A program made the position numbers and the translations under genes. Shown here in pieces: positions 36,390 to 45,600 of a DNA stretch of 64,000 nucleotides; position 1 is the stretch's first letter; every line of letters starts with the position of its first letter. The DNA is taken from contig NZ_BSSM01000011.1 in the NCBI RefSeq assembly GCF_030269125.1, forward strand, positions 62,001-126,000, read 5' to 3'. Below the pieces are notes generated by a model that worked only from the letters and a program-made list of their open reading frames with translations, searched no databases and had not been told where the DNA came from. The stretch is from Streptomyces hygroscopicus subsp. hygroscopicus (GTDB lineage: Bacteria; Actinomycetota; Actinomycetes; Streptomycetales; Streptomycetaceae).

Positions 36390-37700
36390 ATGGGACTCCA
36401 ACACTGGAAGAAGATCTGGGTCGGCTCGGCGGGGAACATGGTCGAGTGGTTCGACTGGTTCGTGTACGCCAGCTTCGCCACCTACTTCGCCGGGGTGTTC
36501 TTCCCGAGTGGGAACCCCACCGCGCAGTTGATGAACACCGCCGGGATCTTCGCCGTCGGGTTCTTCATGCGGCCCGTCGGGGGATGGCTGCTGGGCCGGG
36601 TGGGTGACCGCCGGGGCCGCAAGGCGGCGCTGACGCTGACCGTCACGCTGATGTCGGCCTCGGCGGTGCTGATCGCCGTCGCGCCCACGTACGCGGTCGC
36701 GGGGTACGGCGGCGCCCTCGTACTGCTCGTCGCCCGCCTCCTCCAGGGCCTGTCGGTGGGCGGCGAGTACGCGGCCAGCGCCACCTACCTCACCGAGGCC
36801 ACCGACCCGAAGCGGCGCGGCTTCGCCTCCAGCTTCCAGTACGTGTCCATGACCGTCGGCCAGATCATCGGCCTCGGCCTCCAGATCGTCCTCCAGCGCA
36901 CCATGTCCGACACGGCCCTGCACAGCTACGGCTGGCGCATCCCGTTCGTCGTCGGCGCCCTCGGCGCGGCCGTCGTCTTCTACCTGCGCCGGAACATGCT
37001 GGAGAGCGAGGTGTACGACGAGGACGCCTCGGCCGCCGAGGAGCGCGGCACGCTGCGCGCCCTGTGGCGGCACCGGCGCGAGGCGTTCCTCGTCGTCGCG
37101 CTCACCATGGGCGGCACGGTGGCGTACTACACGTACACCACCTATCTGACCAAGTACCTCTCCAACTCGGCGGGTCTGTCCAAGGACACCGCCACCCTCG
37201 TCTCCTTCACCGCGCTGATCGTCTTCGCCGGGCTCCAGCCGCTCGCCGGTGCCCTGTCGGACCGGATCGGCCGGCGGCCGCTGCTGATCACCTTCGCCGT
37301 CGGCTCCACCGTCCTGACCGTGCCGATCATGAAGCTCCTGCGGCACGCCGGCGGTTACTGGCCCGCGCTCGGCCTCTCCCTGCTCGCCCTGGTGATCGTC
37401 ACCGGTTACACCTCGATCAACGCCTGCGTGAAGGCGGAACTGTTCCCGACGAGTGTCCGCGCCTTGGGCGTCGCCCTGCCCTACGCCCTCGCCAACGCCC
37501 TCTTCGGCGGCACCGCCGAATACGTCGCCCTGTGGTTCAAGAACGCCGGGGTCGAGTCCGGATTCTTCTGGTACGTCGCGGGATGTGCCGCCGTGTCGCT
37601 CGTGGTGTACGTCACCATGCGGGAGACGAAGGACCTGGATCTGGCCGGAACACGGGGGTCGATCGGTGCGGGGGAGTCCAGCGTGACGACCGCATCCTGA
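36390..37700 (+). CDS. MFS transporter, metabolite:H+ symporter (MHS) type
   Basis: A 436-residue transporter with twelve predicted helices. MHS-subgroup marks are the entry WVGSAGNMVEWFDWFVYASFATYFAGVFFP (in parts), FFMRPVGGWLLGRVGDRRGRK in loop 2-3, LLQGLSVGGEYAASATYLTEA in helix 4-5, and the second-half repeat GALSDRIGRRPLL. Members such as KgtP or ShiA import carboxylates, betaines or similar compounds with protons. Position at the end of the urease/agmatine deiminase operon suggests it brings in the operon's substrate; the compound is unknown. Confidence 0.9.
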   Translation: MGLQHWKKIWVGSAGNMVEWFDWFVYASFATYFAGVFFPSGNPTAQLMNTAGIFAVGFFMRPVGGWLLGRVGDRRGRKAALTLTVTLMSASAVLIAVAPTYAVAGYGGALVLLVARLLQGLSVGGEYAASATYLTEATDPKRRGFASSFQYVSMTVGQIIGLGLQIVLQRTMSDTALHSYGWRIPFVVGALGAAVVFYLRRNMLESEVYDEDASAAEERGTLRALWRHRREAFLVVALTMGGTVAYYTYTTYLTKYLSNSAGLSKDTATLVSFTALIVFAGLQPLAGALSDRIGRRPLLITFAVGSTVLTVPIMKLLRHAGGYWPALGLSLLALVIVTGYTSINACVKAELFPTSVRALGVALPYALANALFGGTAEYVALWFKNAGVESGFFWYVAGCAAVSLVVYVTMRETKDLDLAGTRGSIGAGESSVTTAS

Positions 37701-37731
37701 GACGGACGGTGAGCCGGGGGCGTCGCTGTGC

Positions 37732-37794
37732 GAGACTGCCCCCGTGCTTACGTTCGCCACGATTATTGGCAGCAGGCGCGCCGGTCCGCAGTGA
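37732..37794 (+). promoter_or_regulatory. Predicted leaderless leader peptide before cimA (contains Ile-Ile)
   Basis: A GAGACT box (37732-37737) lies 6 nt before GTG 37744, which opens a 16-codon ORF ending at TGA 37792-37794: Met/Val-LTFATIIGSRRAGPQ. It contains CTT and two adjacent ATT codons, all unusual in this genome. CimA leads to isoleucine, so tandem Ile codons fit an Ile-sensing leader. Transcription would begin at or next to the GTG. No good -35 is seen. Confidence 0.6.
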
Positions 37795-37849
37795 CCATCT
37801 CGTACGAACAGGTGCGGGTGGCCACCGTCGTCCTCGACCCGCGCGCAGA

Positions 37850-37875
37850 CCTCTCGCATCCGCGAGGGGTTTTTT
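37850..37875 (+). terminator. Attenuator terminator in the cimA leader
   Basis: An 8-bp stem (37850-37857 with 37862-37869, one G-T pair), ATCC loop and six T residues (37870-37875). The right arm plus T-run, GCGAGGGG then T6, shares the CGAGGGG-T6 sequence of the ilvB leader terminator. Confidence 0.8.
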
Positions 37876-37984
37876 CGTTTTACGGCCCACCTTCAGCCGT
37901 GAACCGAGCGCGGGGGAGTATTGGGGGGACGGTGGAGCCGGTCATTCCGGTAAGACCGAAGATCCACAACAGGAGCTTGAGACC

Positions 37985-39595
37985 ATGACCGAGACGGCAA
38001 CCAGCGAGCTCGACGACTCGTTCCACGTCTTCGACACCACGCTGCGTGACGGCGCGCAGCGCGAGGGCATCAACCTCACCGTCGCGGACAAGCTCGCCAT
38101 CGCCCGGCACCTGGACGACTTCGGCGTCGGCTTCATCGAGGGCGGCTGGCCCGGCGCCAACCCGCGCGACACCGAGTTCTTCGCCCGTGCCAAGAACGAG
38201 ATCGACTTCCGGCACGCCCAGCTGGTCGCCTTCGGCGCCACCCGCCGCGCGGGTGCCAAGGCAGCCGACGACCCCCAGGTCAGGGCGCTGCTCGCGTCCG
38301 GCGCGCCCGTGATCACGCTGGTCGCCAAGTCGCACGACCGCCATGTCGAGATGGCGCTGCGCACCACGCTGGACGAGAACCTGGAGATGGTCCGCGACAC
38401 CGTGTCCTACCTGCGGGAGCAGGGCCGCCGGGTCTTCGTGGACTGCGAGCACTTCTTCGACGGCTACCGCGCGAACCCCGAGTACGCCAAGGCCGTCGTA
38501 CGCGCCGCCGCGGAGGCCGGCGCCGACGTGGTCGTGCTGTGCGACACCAACGGCGGCATGCTGCCCGCCCAGGTGCACGCGATCGTCGCCACGGTGCTCG
38601 CCGACACCGGCGCCCGGCTCGGCATCCACGCCCAGGACGACACCGGCTGCGCGGTCGCCAACACGCTGGCCGCCGTCGACGGCGGCGCCACCCACGTGCA
38701 GTGCACGGCCAACGGGTACGGCGAGCGCGTCGGCAACGCCAACCTGTTCCCCGTGGTCGCCGCCATGGAGCTGAAGTACGGCCGGAAGGTGCTTCCCGAG
38801 GGCCGGCTGCGCGAGATGACCCGCATCTCGCACGCCATCGCCGAGGTCGTCAACCTCACGCCCTCCACTCACCAGCCGTACGTGGGTGTGTCCGCCTTCG
38901 CGCACAAGGCCGGGCTGCACGCCTCCGCGATCAAGGTCGACCCGGACCTGTACCAGCACATCGACCCCGCGCTGGTCGGCAACACCATGCGGATGCTGGT
39001 CTCCGACATGGCGGGCCGCGCCTCCGTCGAGCTCAAGGGCAAGGAACTCGGCGTCGACCTCGGCGGCGACCGCGAGCTGATCGGCCGGGTGGTGGCCCGC
39101 GTCAAGGAGCGCGAGCTGAAGGGCTATACCTACGAGGCCGCCGACGCCTCCTTCGAGCTGCTGCTGCGCGGCGAGGTCGAGGGCAGGGCGCTGAAGTACT
39201 TCGACGTGGAGTCCTGGCGGGCGATCGTCGAGGACCGCCCCGACGGCAGCCACGCCAACGAGGCCACCGTCAAGCTGTGGGCCAAGAGCGAGCGCATCGT
39301 CGCCACCGCCGAGGGCAACGGCCCGGTCAACGCCCTCGACCGCGCCCTGCGCGTCGCCCTGGAGAAGATCTACCCGCAGCTCGCGGGCCTGGAACTGGTC
39401 GACTACCGCGTCCGCATCCTGGAGGGACGCCACGGCACGTCCTCCACCACCCGGGTCCTCATCTCCACCTCCGACGGCTCCGGCGAGTGGTCCACGGTGG
39501 GTGTCGCGGACAACGTCATCGCCGCGTCGTGGCAGGCGCTGGAGGACGCGTACACGTACGGCCTGCTGCGGGCGGGCGTGGAACCGGCCGAGTAG
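37985..39595 (+). CDS. cimA: Citramalate synthase
   Basis: A 536-residue member of the LeuA/homocitrate synthase/CimA family, of the citramalate synthase subgroup, which condenses pyruvate and acetyl-CoA to (R)-citramalate for threonine-independent isoleucine synthesis. The catalytic barrel opens with VFDTTLRDGAQREGINLTVADK. Metal and substrate residues are in FIEGGWPGANPRDTEFF, LCDTNGGMLPAQVH and GIHAQDDTGCAVANTLAAVDGG. The regulatory LeuA dimer domain is at the C-terminus. ATG 37985 has AGGAG 9 nt upstream. Leader attenuation upstream would tie expression to isoleucine or related amino acids. Confidence 0.94.
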   Translation: MTETATSELDDSFHVFDTTLRDGAQREGINLTVADKLAIARHLDDFGVGFIEGGWPGANPRDTEFFARAKNEIDFRHAQLVAFGATRRAGAKAADDPQVRALLASGAPVITLVAKSHDRHVEMALRTTLDENLEMVRDTVSYLREQGRRVFVDCEHFFDGYRANPEYAKAVVRAAAEAGADVVVLCDTNGGMLPAQVHAIVATVLADTGARLGIHAQDDTGCAVANTLAAVDGGATHVQCTANGYGERVGNANLFPVVAAMELKYGRKVLPEGRLREMTRISHAIAEVVNLTPSTHQPYVGVSAFAHKAGLHASAIKVDPDLYQHIDPALVGNTMRMLVSDMAGRASVELKGKELGVDLGGDRELIGRVVARVKERELKGYTYEAADASFELLLRGEVEGRALKYFDVESWRAIVEDRPDGSHANEATVKLWAKSERIVATAEGNGPVNALDRALRVALEKIYPQLAGLELVDYRVRILEGRHGTSSTTRVLISTSDGSGEWSTVGVADNVIAASWQALEDAYTYGLLRAGVEPAE

Positions 39596-39640
39596 GGCGG
39601 GTCAGACGGTACGGCGGTGCGGCGCCCGGTCCCACGACGC

Positions 39641-40243
39641 TCAGGGCGCCCGCCAGATGTTGTCGAAGGCGACGTTCTCGATCCGCCGCCGTTCCCGCAC
39701 GGCCGTCAGCTCGGTGACCGCGTCGCCGACGGCGGCCAGCACGGTGAGGACCGCGTCGTCGGTGTTCTCGTTGCCGTCCGTACGGTCCTCGCCGATGCCC
39801 AGCGGCACGGCGAGGGCGGTCAGCACGGGCTCGTGGGACCACCAGCGGTCGGCCGCGTGCCGCCGAGCGGGCGTGTCGGCCCGGACCTCGTCCCCGCCGC
39901 GCCGGGGCAGCCAGCGCCGCCGCTCGCCGGTGAGCTGTCCCGCGGTGTCCAGCGCGTCGTGATAGGCCGCGGCGAGCCCGCGCCCCCGCCGCCACAACCA
40001 GTCCTCGACCGTCTCGTACGGCTCCTGCCGGACGAGTGCCGCGCCCGCCTCGTCCAGCATCCGGTCACCGGTGGTCAGCACCGGACCGGGCACGATGCGC
40101 TCGCCGTCCAGGGTGAGCGCCCGCGTCCCGAGCAGGTCGACCAGCTCGGCCCCCGCGAGGGCCAGCGACAGATCGCCCTGCTCCACGGGGCGCTCGCCGG
40201 GGACGTCCACGCTGACGAGGAACAGGTCCTGCGGTGTGGTCAT
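39641..40243 (-). CDS. GPP34-family protein (Golgi phosphoprotein 3-like fold)
   Basis: A 200-residue all-helical protein of the GPP34 family. Typical features are QDLFLVSVDVPGERP near the start, the LALAGAELVDLLGTRALTL segment, ALVRQEPYETVEDWLWRRGRGLAAAYHDAL, and the C-terminal GDAVTELTAVRERRRIENV. Eukaryotic relatives bind phosphatidylinositol-4-phosphate at the Golgi; bacterial homologues are common in Streptomyces and their role is not established. It reads convergently to cimA and is followed by no other gene in its direction before cimA. Confidence 0.85.
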   Translation of the reverse strand: MTTPQDLFLVSVDVPGERPVEQGDLSLALAGAELVDLLGTRALTLDGERIVPGPVLTTGDRMLDEAGAALVRQEPYETVEDWLWRRGRGLAAAYHDALDTAGQLTGERRRWLPRRGGDEVRADTPARRHAADRWWSHEPVLTALAVPLGIGEDRTDGNENTDDAVLTVLAAVGDAVTELTAVRERRRIENVAFDNIWRAP

Positions 40244-40266
40244 GGGGGCTCCAGGTCGCCGGGGCG

Positions 40267-40557
40267 TCAGACGCGGCCCGGGTCGTTCGGATGGGACTCC
40301 AGCGGGGTGACGGTGAGGCTCATCCAGGGCCGCAGCGGAAGCGTACCGAGCACCTTCTCATCCAGCTCGGCCTCGTCGGCCGCACGCCACACCCCGATGC
40401 TGCGCGTCTCGCCGACCGGGCGCCACAGCCGGACGAGATGACCGGTGGCCGCCAGCTCCCGGGCACGTACCGCCTCGGCGGCCCGCCGCTCGGCGACCTG
40501 CTCCTGCGTGGTGCCCTCGGGCACGGAGGTGGTGATCTCGACCAGGAACTCGCGCAT
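40267..40557 (-). CDS. Muconolactone delta-isomerase-like small protein
   Basis: A 96-residue protein of the muconolactone isomerase fold: REFLVEITTSVPEGTTQEQV, then ERRAAEAVRARELAATGHLVRLWRPVGE and the terminal PLRPWMSLTVTPLESHPND. ATG 40557 is chosen because the domain starts there; upstream in-frame codons are repetitive Pro/Arg. No other aromatic-degradation gene is nearby, so true muconolactone isomerisation is doubtful; ferredoxin-like proteins of this family have other roles. It lies 23 nt upstream of the GPP34 gene and in the same direction, so they may be cotranscribed. Confidence 0.75.
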   Translation of the reverse strand: MREFLVEITTSVPEGTTQEQVAERRAAEAVRARELAATGHLVRLWRPVGETRSIGVWRAADEAELDEKVLGTLPLRPWMSLTVTPLESHPNDPGRV

Positions 40558-40669
40558 GATCCGCTCCCTCGGCGAGCGATGAACCGGCTGGGTGCGAGCC
40601 GGCTGGGGACGAACCGGCTGGGGGACGCCGGGCCCCTTCATCGTCCCCCGGCCGACCCTGGGCCGCTCG

Positions 40670-42535
40670 TCACCGCAGCTGCCACTTCTGGTTGGCGGCT
40701 CCCGTGCAGGACCAGATCTGGGCGCGGGCCCCGTTGGCCGAGGAGCCGTCCGTGACGTCCAGGCACTTGTTCGCGGCGAGGTTCACCACGTCATGGGTGG
40801 TGGCGTCGTACGACCACTGCTGGGCGCCGGTGCCGTTGCAGTCGTAGAGCTGCACCTTGGCGCCGTCGGCCGTCGAGCCGGAGGTGACGTCCAGGCATTT
40901 GCCGAGCGCCTCGACGGAGCCGTCGGGCCGGACGGTCCACTGCTGGGCGGCGGTGCCGTTGCAGTCGTAGAGCTGTACGGCGGTGCCGTTCGCGCTCGAC
41001 GCGCCGGCCACGTCCAGGCACTTGCCGGCCAGGCCCACGAAGGCGCCGCTGGTGGCTCCGCCGCCGGACTGGGTGCCGGACCAGGTGAAGGTGGCGGAGG
41101 TCTTGCCGGGCAGCGAGTAAGTGGCGTGTTCCGAGCCCCAGTCGAGGGTGACGGTCCGGGCGGAGGCGGAGCCGTTGTAGGCGATCAGCGCCTTGCTGCC
41201 GTCCGGGTTGCGCCAGGCCACGTTGGGCACGGTCGTGGACGCGGTGGAGGCGATCCGCTGGGCGCCGGGCCGGACGAACCTGGTCAGCTGGCCCATGTCG
41301 TAGTACTCGACGGTGTAGTCCACGCTCCCGCTCCTCGCGTCCCCGTCGTGCACGGTGACCAGACCGGTGCAGGTGCCGCAACCGCCGTTGTGCGGGCCCA
41401 TGTCCTGGTCCACGGCCAGCGACCACTTGGTCACCGACTTCGCCCAGTTGCGGGTGTAGTCGATGATGTTCGCCATGTCCTCGTGCTGCTGGTCGGCGAT
41501 CCAGGTGCCGCCGGAGTGCTCGGTGCCGAAGGCGTCCAGGGACGGGTACTCGGCGTGGACCGTCGTCTGCTCGGAGACGTCGCCGCCGTAGCCGTGCCAG
41601 GCGATGCCGCCGAAGTTGGGGTGGTCGCGGATCGCGGGGTCGTCCACGGACTCGGCGGCGTAGGCGTCGTAGCTGTCCCAGTTCCAGTCGTGGGCCAGGA
41701 CCTTGGTGCTCAGGCCGGCCGACCGGAGCTGCGGCAGCAGGTCGTTCCTGAGGAAGTAGGCGAGCCCGCTCGCGTTCCAGCTCATCGACGGGTAACCGGA
41801 GCAGCAGGTGGGTTCGTTCTGCGGGGTCACGTACGAGACGTCGACGCCCTGGTCACGGTACGCCCGGAGGTACTTGACGAAGTACGAGGCGTAGGCGCCG
41901 TAGTCCTCCGCCTTCAGCCAGCCGCCGTTGAGCGAGCCGCTGTCCTTCATCCAGGCCGGGGCGGTCCAGGGCGAGGCCATCACGGTCAGCGACGGATTCA
42001 GCTGGAGCGCCTGCCGGGTGAGCGGCACGACGTCCGCGAGGTCGTGGGAGATCGAGAACCGGCTCAGCTCCGGGTCGCTCTGCCCGGACGGCACGTCGTC
42101 GTACGTGTAGCCGTACCGCGCGAGGTCCGAGGCGCCCATCGGGTTGCGCAGGAACGACAGGCCGATGCCGTCGGTCGGTGAGAACAGCTTGCGCATCGTC
42201 GCGTCCCGGGTCGCCTGGGACAGCGCGCCGCTGCTGTTCAGCAGCCAGGCCGCGGTGTCGGTGAACGAGGCGCCGCCCCCGGTGAAGGTCTGGTAGCGGG
42301 TGTTCTCGTCCACGGTGATCTCGGTGCCGCCGCCTCCCGTACCGGACTGGAAGGCGAACGGCGCCTGTGCCTCCAGACCGCGCACGACATGGCGTCCGGC
42401 GGAGTCGTCGGTGGTGGTGAGCCAGGCCGTGACCTGCTCACCGGCGGCGTGCGCGGGGGGTACGGCCGCGGTGAAGCCGGCGGCGGAGAGCAGCCCGGCC
42501 AGCAGCAGCCGGAGTGCGCGGGGGGTTCTCCTCAT
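40670..42535 (-). CDS. Secreted glycoside hydrolase family 30 enzyme with ricin-type lectin domain
   Basis: A 621-residue exported enzyme. A signal peptide (RRTPRALRLLLAGLLSAAGF through AHA) precedes a GH30-type (beta/alpha)8 catalytic domain. Typical parts are YQTFTGGGASFTDTAAWLL, LSFLRNPMGASDLARYGYTYDD, the acid/base Glu in YVTPQNEPTCC, and the nucleophile Glu in AFGTEHSGGTW. A beta-sandwich follows, and residues ~490-621 form a ricin-B lectin with three QxW repeats (AQQWTV, AQQWSY, NQKWQL). Family members cleave beta-glucosyl or beta-1,6-glucan linkages; the lectin probably binds polysaccharide. It is divergent from a GH3 gene, suggesting joint use of one glucan. Confidence 0.9.
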   Translation of the reverse strand: MRRTPRALRLLLAGLLSAAGFTAAVPPAHAAGEQVTAWLTTTDDSAGRHVVRGLEAQAPFAFQSGTGGGGTEITVDENTRYQTFTGGGASFTDTAAWLLNSSGALSQATRDATMRKLFSPTDGIGLSFLRNPMGASDLARYGYTYDDVPSGQSDPELSRFSISHDLADVVPLTRQALQLNPSLTVMASPWTAPAWMKDSGSLNGGWLKAEDYGAYASYFVKYLRAYRDQGVDVSYVTPQNEPTCCSGYPSMSWNASGLAYFLRNDLLPQLRSAGLSTKVLAHDWNWDSYDAYAAESVDDPAIRDHPNFGGIAWHGYGGDVSEQTTVHAEYPSLDAFGTEHSGGTWIADQQHEDMANIIDYTRNWAKSVTKWSLAVDQDMGPHNGGCGTCTGLVTVHDGDARSGSVDYTVEYYDMGQLTRFVRPGAQRIASTASTTVPNVAWRNPDGSKALIAYNGSASARTVTLDWGSEHATYSLPGKTSATFTWSGTQSGGGATSGAFVGLAGKCLDVAGASSANGTAVQLYDCNGTAAQQWTVRPDGSVEALGKCLDVTSGSTADGAKVQLYDCNGTGAQQWSYDATTHDVVNLAANKCLDVTDGSSANGARAQIWSCTGAANQKWQLR

Positions 42536-42603
42536 GTGCGTCGCCCTTCCTCTCGGGTCGACCAAGCGGGCGTGTGCGGGGAGGGTGCAACTGACGTGCG
42601 GTC

Positions 42604-42643
42604 TTGACGAGTTGGTGTGCCGTCAGTTAACTCACGCCGTGAG
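42604..42643 (+). promoter_or_regulatory. Predicted promoter and palindromic operator in the GH30/GH3 divergent region
   Basis: TTGACG (42604-42609), 17-base spacer, TTAACT (42627-42632), followed at once by the perfect 13-base dyad CTCACG-C-CGTGAG (42631-42643). A repressor bound there would block the GH3 gene and perhaps GH30. Confidence 0.5.
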
Positions 42644-42682
42644 CTAAGCCATGAGTGAACCATGAGAGCCGAGGGAAGGTCC

Positions 42683-45600
42683 ATGCCAAGGCCAAGAACC
42701 GCCCTGCTCGTCCCCGGGGCCCTGCTCGCCGCCCTGCTGCCGTTGTCCGCCGCGGCGCACGCCGCCGACGATCCACCACCGGTACCCGTCGACCGCTTCG
42801 AGGGCGAGGTGCCGTTCGCGTCCCAGCCCGCCGACGGCATCTTCACGTGGGGCGGCGACACCGACGACCCGCCCACGCTGCGCCTCGCCGACCGCGCCGA
42901 CGCCCCCGAGGGCGCCAAGGTGCTCAGCGGCACCTACGACATCAGCGGCTACGGCGGATTCACCCATGACTTCGCCGCCGACCAGCCCGCCCACGACTGG
43001 TCGGCCCACCAGGGCATCCGCTTCTGGTGGGAGGGGCACGACAACGGCGGGAAGGTCGCCTTCGAGATCAAGGACGGCGGTGCCAACGGCGAGGCGTCCG
43101 AGCTGTGGACGACCTCCTTCACCGACGACTTCACCGGCTGGAAGCAGATCGAGATCCCCTTCCGCGACTTCACCTACCGCACCGACTACCAGCCCGTCGG
43201 CGGCATCGACCACGTCCTCGGCCTCACCCGCATGTGGGGCTACTCCGTCACGCTCCCGGCCGGCCTCAAGGGCGAATTCGCCATGGACGACGTGGAGTTG
43301 TACGGCAAGGCCGACCAGACGCTGCGCGCCTCCGTCACCACCGACGCGCCCGTCTACCCGGTGACCGAGGGAGCCACCGCCAAGGTCCGGGTCACCCTGG
43401 CCACCACCGGCGAACAGCCCGTGGACGAACCGGTGACCGTCACCTACACCACCGCCGGCGGCACCGCCACCGCGGGCCAGGACTACACCCCGGTCTCCGG
43501 CACCCTCACCTTCCCGGCGGGCACGCCGTCCGGCAGCACGCGGACCGTCAGCGTGCCCACCCGCGAGGACAGGGCCGCCGAGTCCGCCGAGACCGTCCCG
43601 CTCCGGCTCACGGTCGACGGCGCCAAGGCACCGGACCAGACCCCGCAGATCGTCATCGACGCGCACGGACTGCCGTACCTGAACCCGAAGCTGCCGGTGC
43701 AGAAGCGGGTCGCCGACCTGCTGTCCCGGATGTCCCTCGCGGAGAAGGCCGGGCAGATGACCCAGGCCGAGCGCGCGGGCCTGACCACGCCGGGCGACAT
43801 CGCCTCGTACGACCTCGGCTCGCTGCTGTCCGGCGGCGGCTCCACGCCCACGCCCAACACCCCCGAGGGCTGGGCGCGGATGATCGACGGCTTCCAGCTC
43901 CAGGCACAGGCGACGAGGTTCCAGATCCCGCTGATCTACGGCGTGGACGCGGTGCACGGCCACAACAACCTCTACGGTGCCACGGTCATGCCGCACAACA
44001 TCGGCATCGGCGCGACCAGGAACCCCCGGCTCGCCGAGCGGACCGCCGCCGTGACCGCGGCCGAGGTGCGCGCGACCGGCGTCCCCTGGGACTTCGCGCC
44101 CTGCCTGTGCGTGAGCCGTGACGAACGCTGGGGCCGCGCCTACGAGTCCTTCGGCGAGGACCCCGCCCTCGTGGAGTCCATGGAGACGGTGATCCAGGGC
44201 CTCCAGGGAAGCGCGGACGGCAGGCAGCTGAGCCGCGACGACAAGGTCCTCGCCACCGCCAAGCACTTCGTCGGCGACGGCGGCACGGCCTACGGCTCCT
44301 CCACCACCGGCGGCTACACCATCGACCAGGGCGTCACCACCGTCACCCGGCAGCAGCTGGAGGACATCCACCTGGCGCCGTACAAGACCGCCGTGCGGCG
44401 CGGCATCGGCACGGTCATGCCGTCGTTCTCCTCGCTCGACATCACCGGCGACGGCAAGGGCGCGGTCAGGATGCACGCCCGCGGCGACATGATCAACGGC
44501 GAGCTGAAGGGACGGATGGGCTTCGACGGCTTCGTCATCAGCGACTGGAACGCCATCGACCAGCTCCCCGGCGACTACGCCGACCACGTCAGCACGGCCG
44601 TGAACGCGGGCGTCGACATGATGATGGTGCCGTACTCCTACAAGGACTTCAGCGGCACGCTCGTCGACGACGTGAAGGCGGGCCGGGTCAGCGAGGCGCG
44701 GATCGACGACGCCGTCTCCCGCATCCTCAAGGAGAAGTTCGAGCTGGGCCTGTTCGAGCACCCCTACGCCGACACCAGCGGCGCCGCGGCCATCGGCTCC
44801 CCGGCCCACCGCGCCGTCGCCCGCGAGGCGGCCGCCGAGTCGCAGGTGCTGCTGAAGAACAGCGGCGGGCTGCTGCCGCTGAAGAAGAGCGAGAAGGTGT
44901 ACGTGGCCGGGTCCAACGCCGACGACATCGGCAACCAGACCGGCGGCTGGACCCTCACCTGGCAGGGCGCCTCGGGCGACACCGAGCCCGGCACCACCGT
45001 CCTCCAGGGCATGCGCGAGGCGGGCGGCGACGTCACGTACTCCAAGGACGCCTCCGCGCCGACCGGCGGGTACGACGTCGGCGTGGTCGTCGTCGGCGAG
45101 ACCCCGTACGCCGAGGGCGTCGGCGACGTCGGCAACGGGCACTCCCTGTCCCTTTCGGCGGCCGACCAGGCGGCCGTGGACAAGGTGTGCGGCGCGATGA
45201 AGTGCGTGGTGCTGATCGTCTCCGGCCGGCCCCAGCTCATCGGCGACCGGCTCGGCGAGATCGACTCCCTGGTGGCCTCCTGGCTGCCCGGCACCGAGGG
45301 CGAGGGCGTCGCCGACGTCCTCTACGGCGCCCGGCCCTTCACCGGGCAGCTCCCGGTCACCTGGCCGAAGTCCGAGGCGCAGCTCCCGATCAACGTGGGC
45401 GACGCGTCCTACGACCCCCAGTTCCCCTACGGGTGGGGCCTGACCACCCGCACCGCCGTCCCGCACGGCGGCGCGGGCACCCTGAAGTCGCTGGCCGCGC
45501 GGGCGGCGGCGGCCGAGCGGCGCGGGGATCAGCGGACCGGGCGGGACCTGGTCACCCAGGCCCGGCTGCTCGTCCAGCAGAAGGCGGGTCAGCGGATGAC

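Noticed and set aside
37796..37988. Longer leader ORF with VRVATVVLDPR before cimA
   Set aside because: The frame runs through the terminator hairpin and past the cimA start, unlike an attenuator leader; the ORF at 37744-37794 stops in a suitable place.
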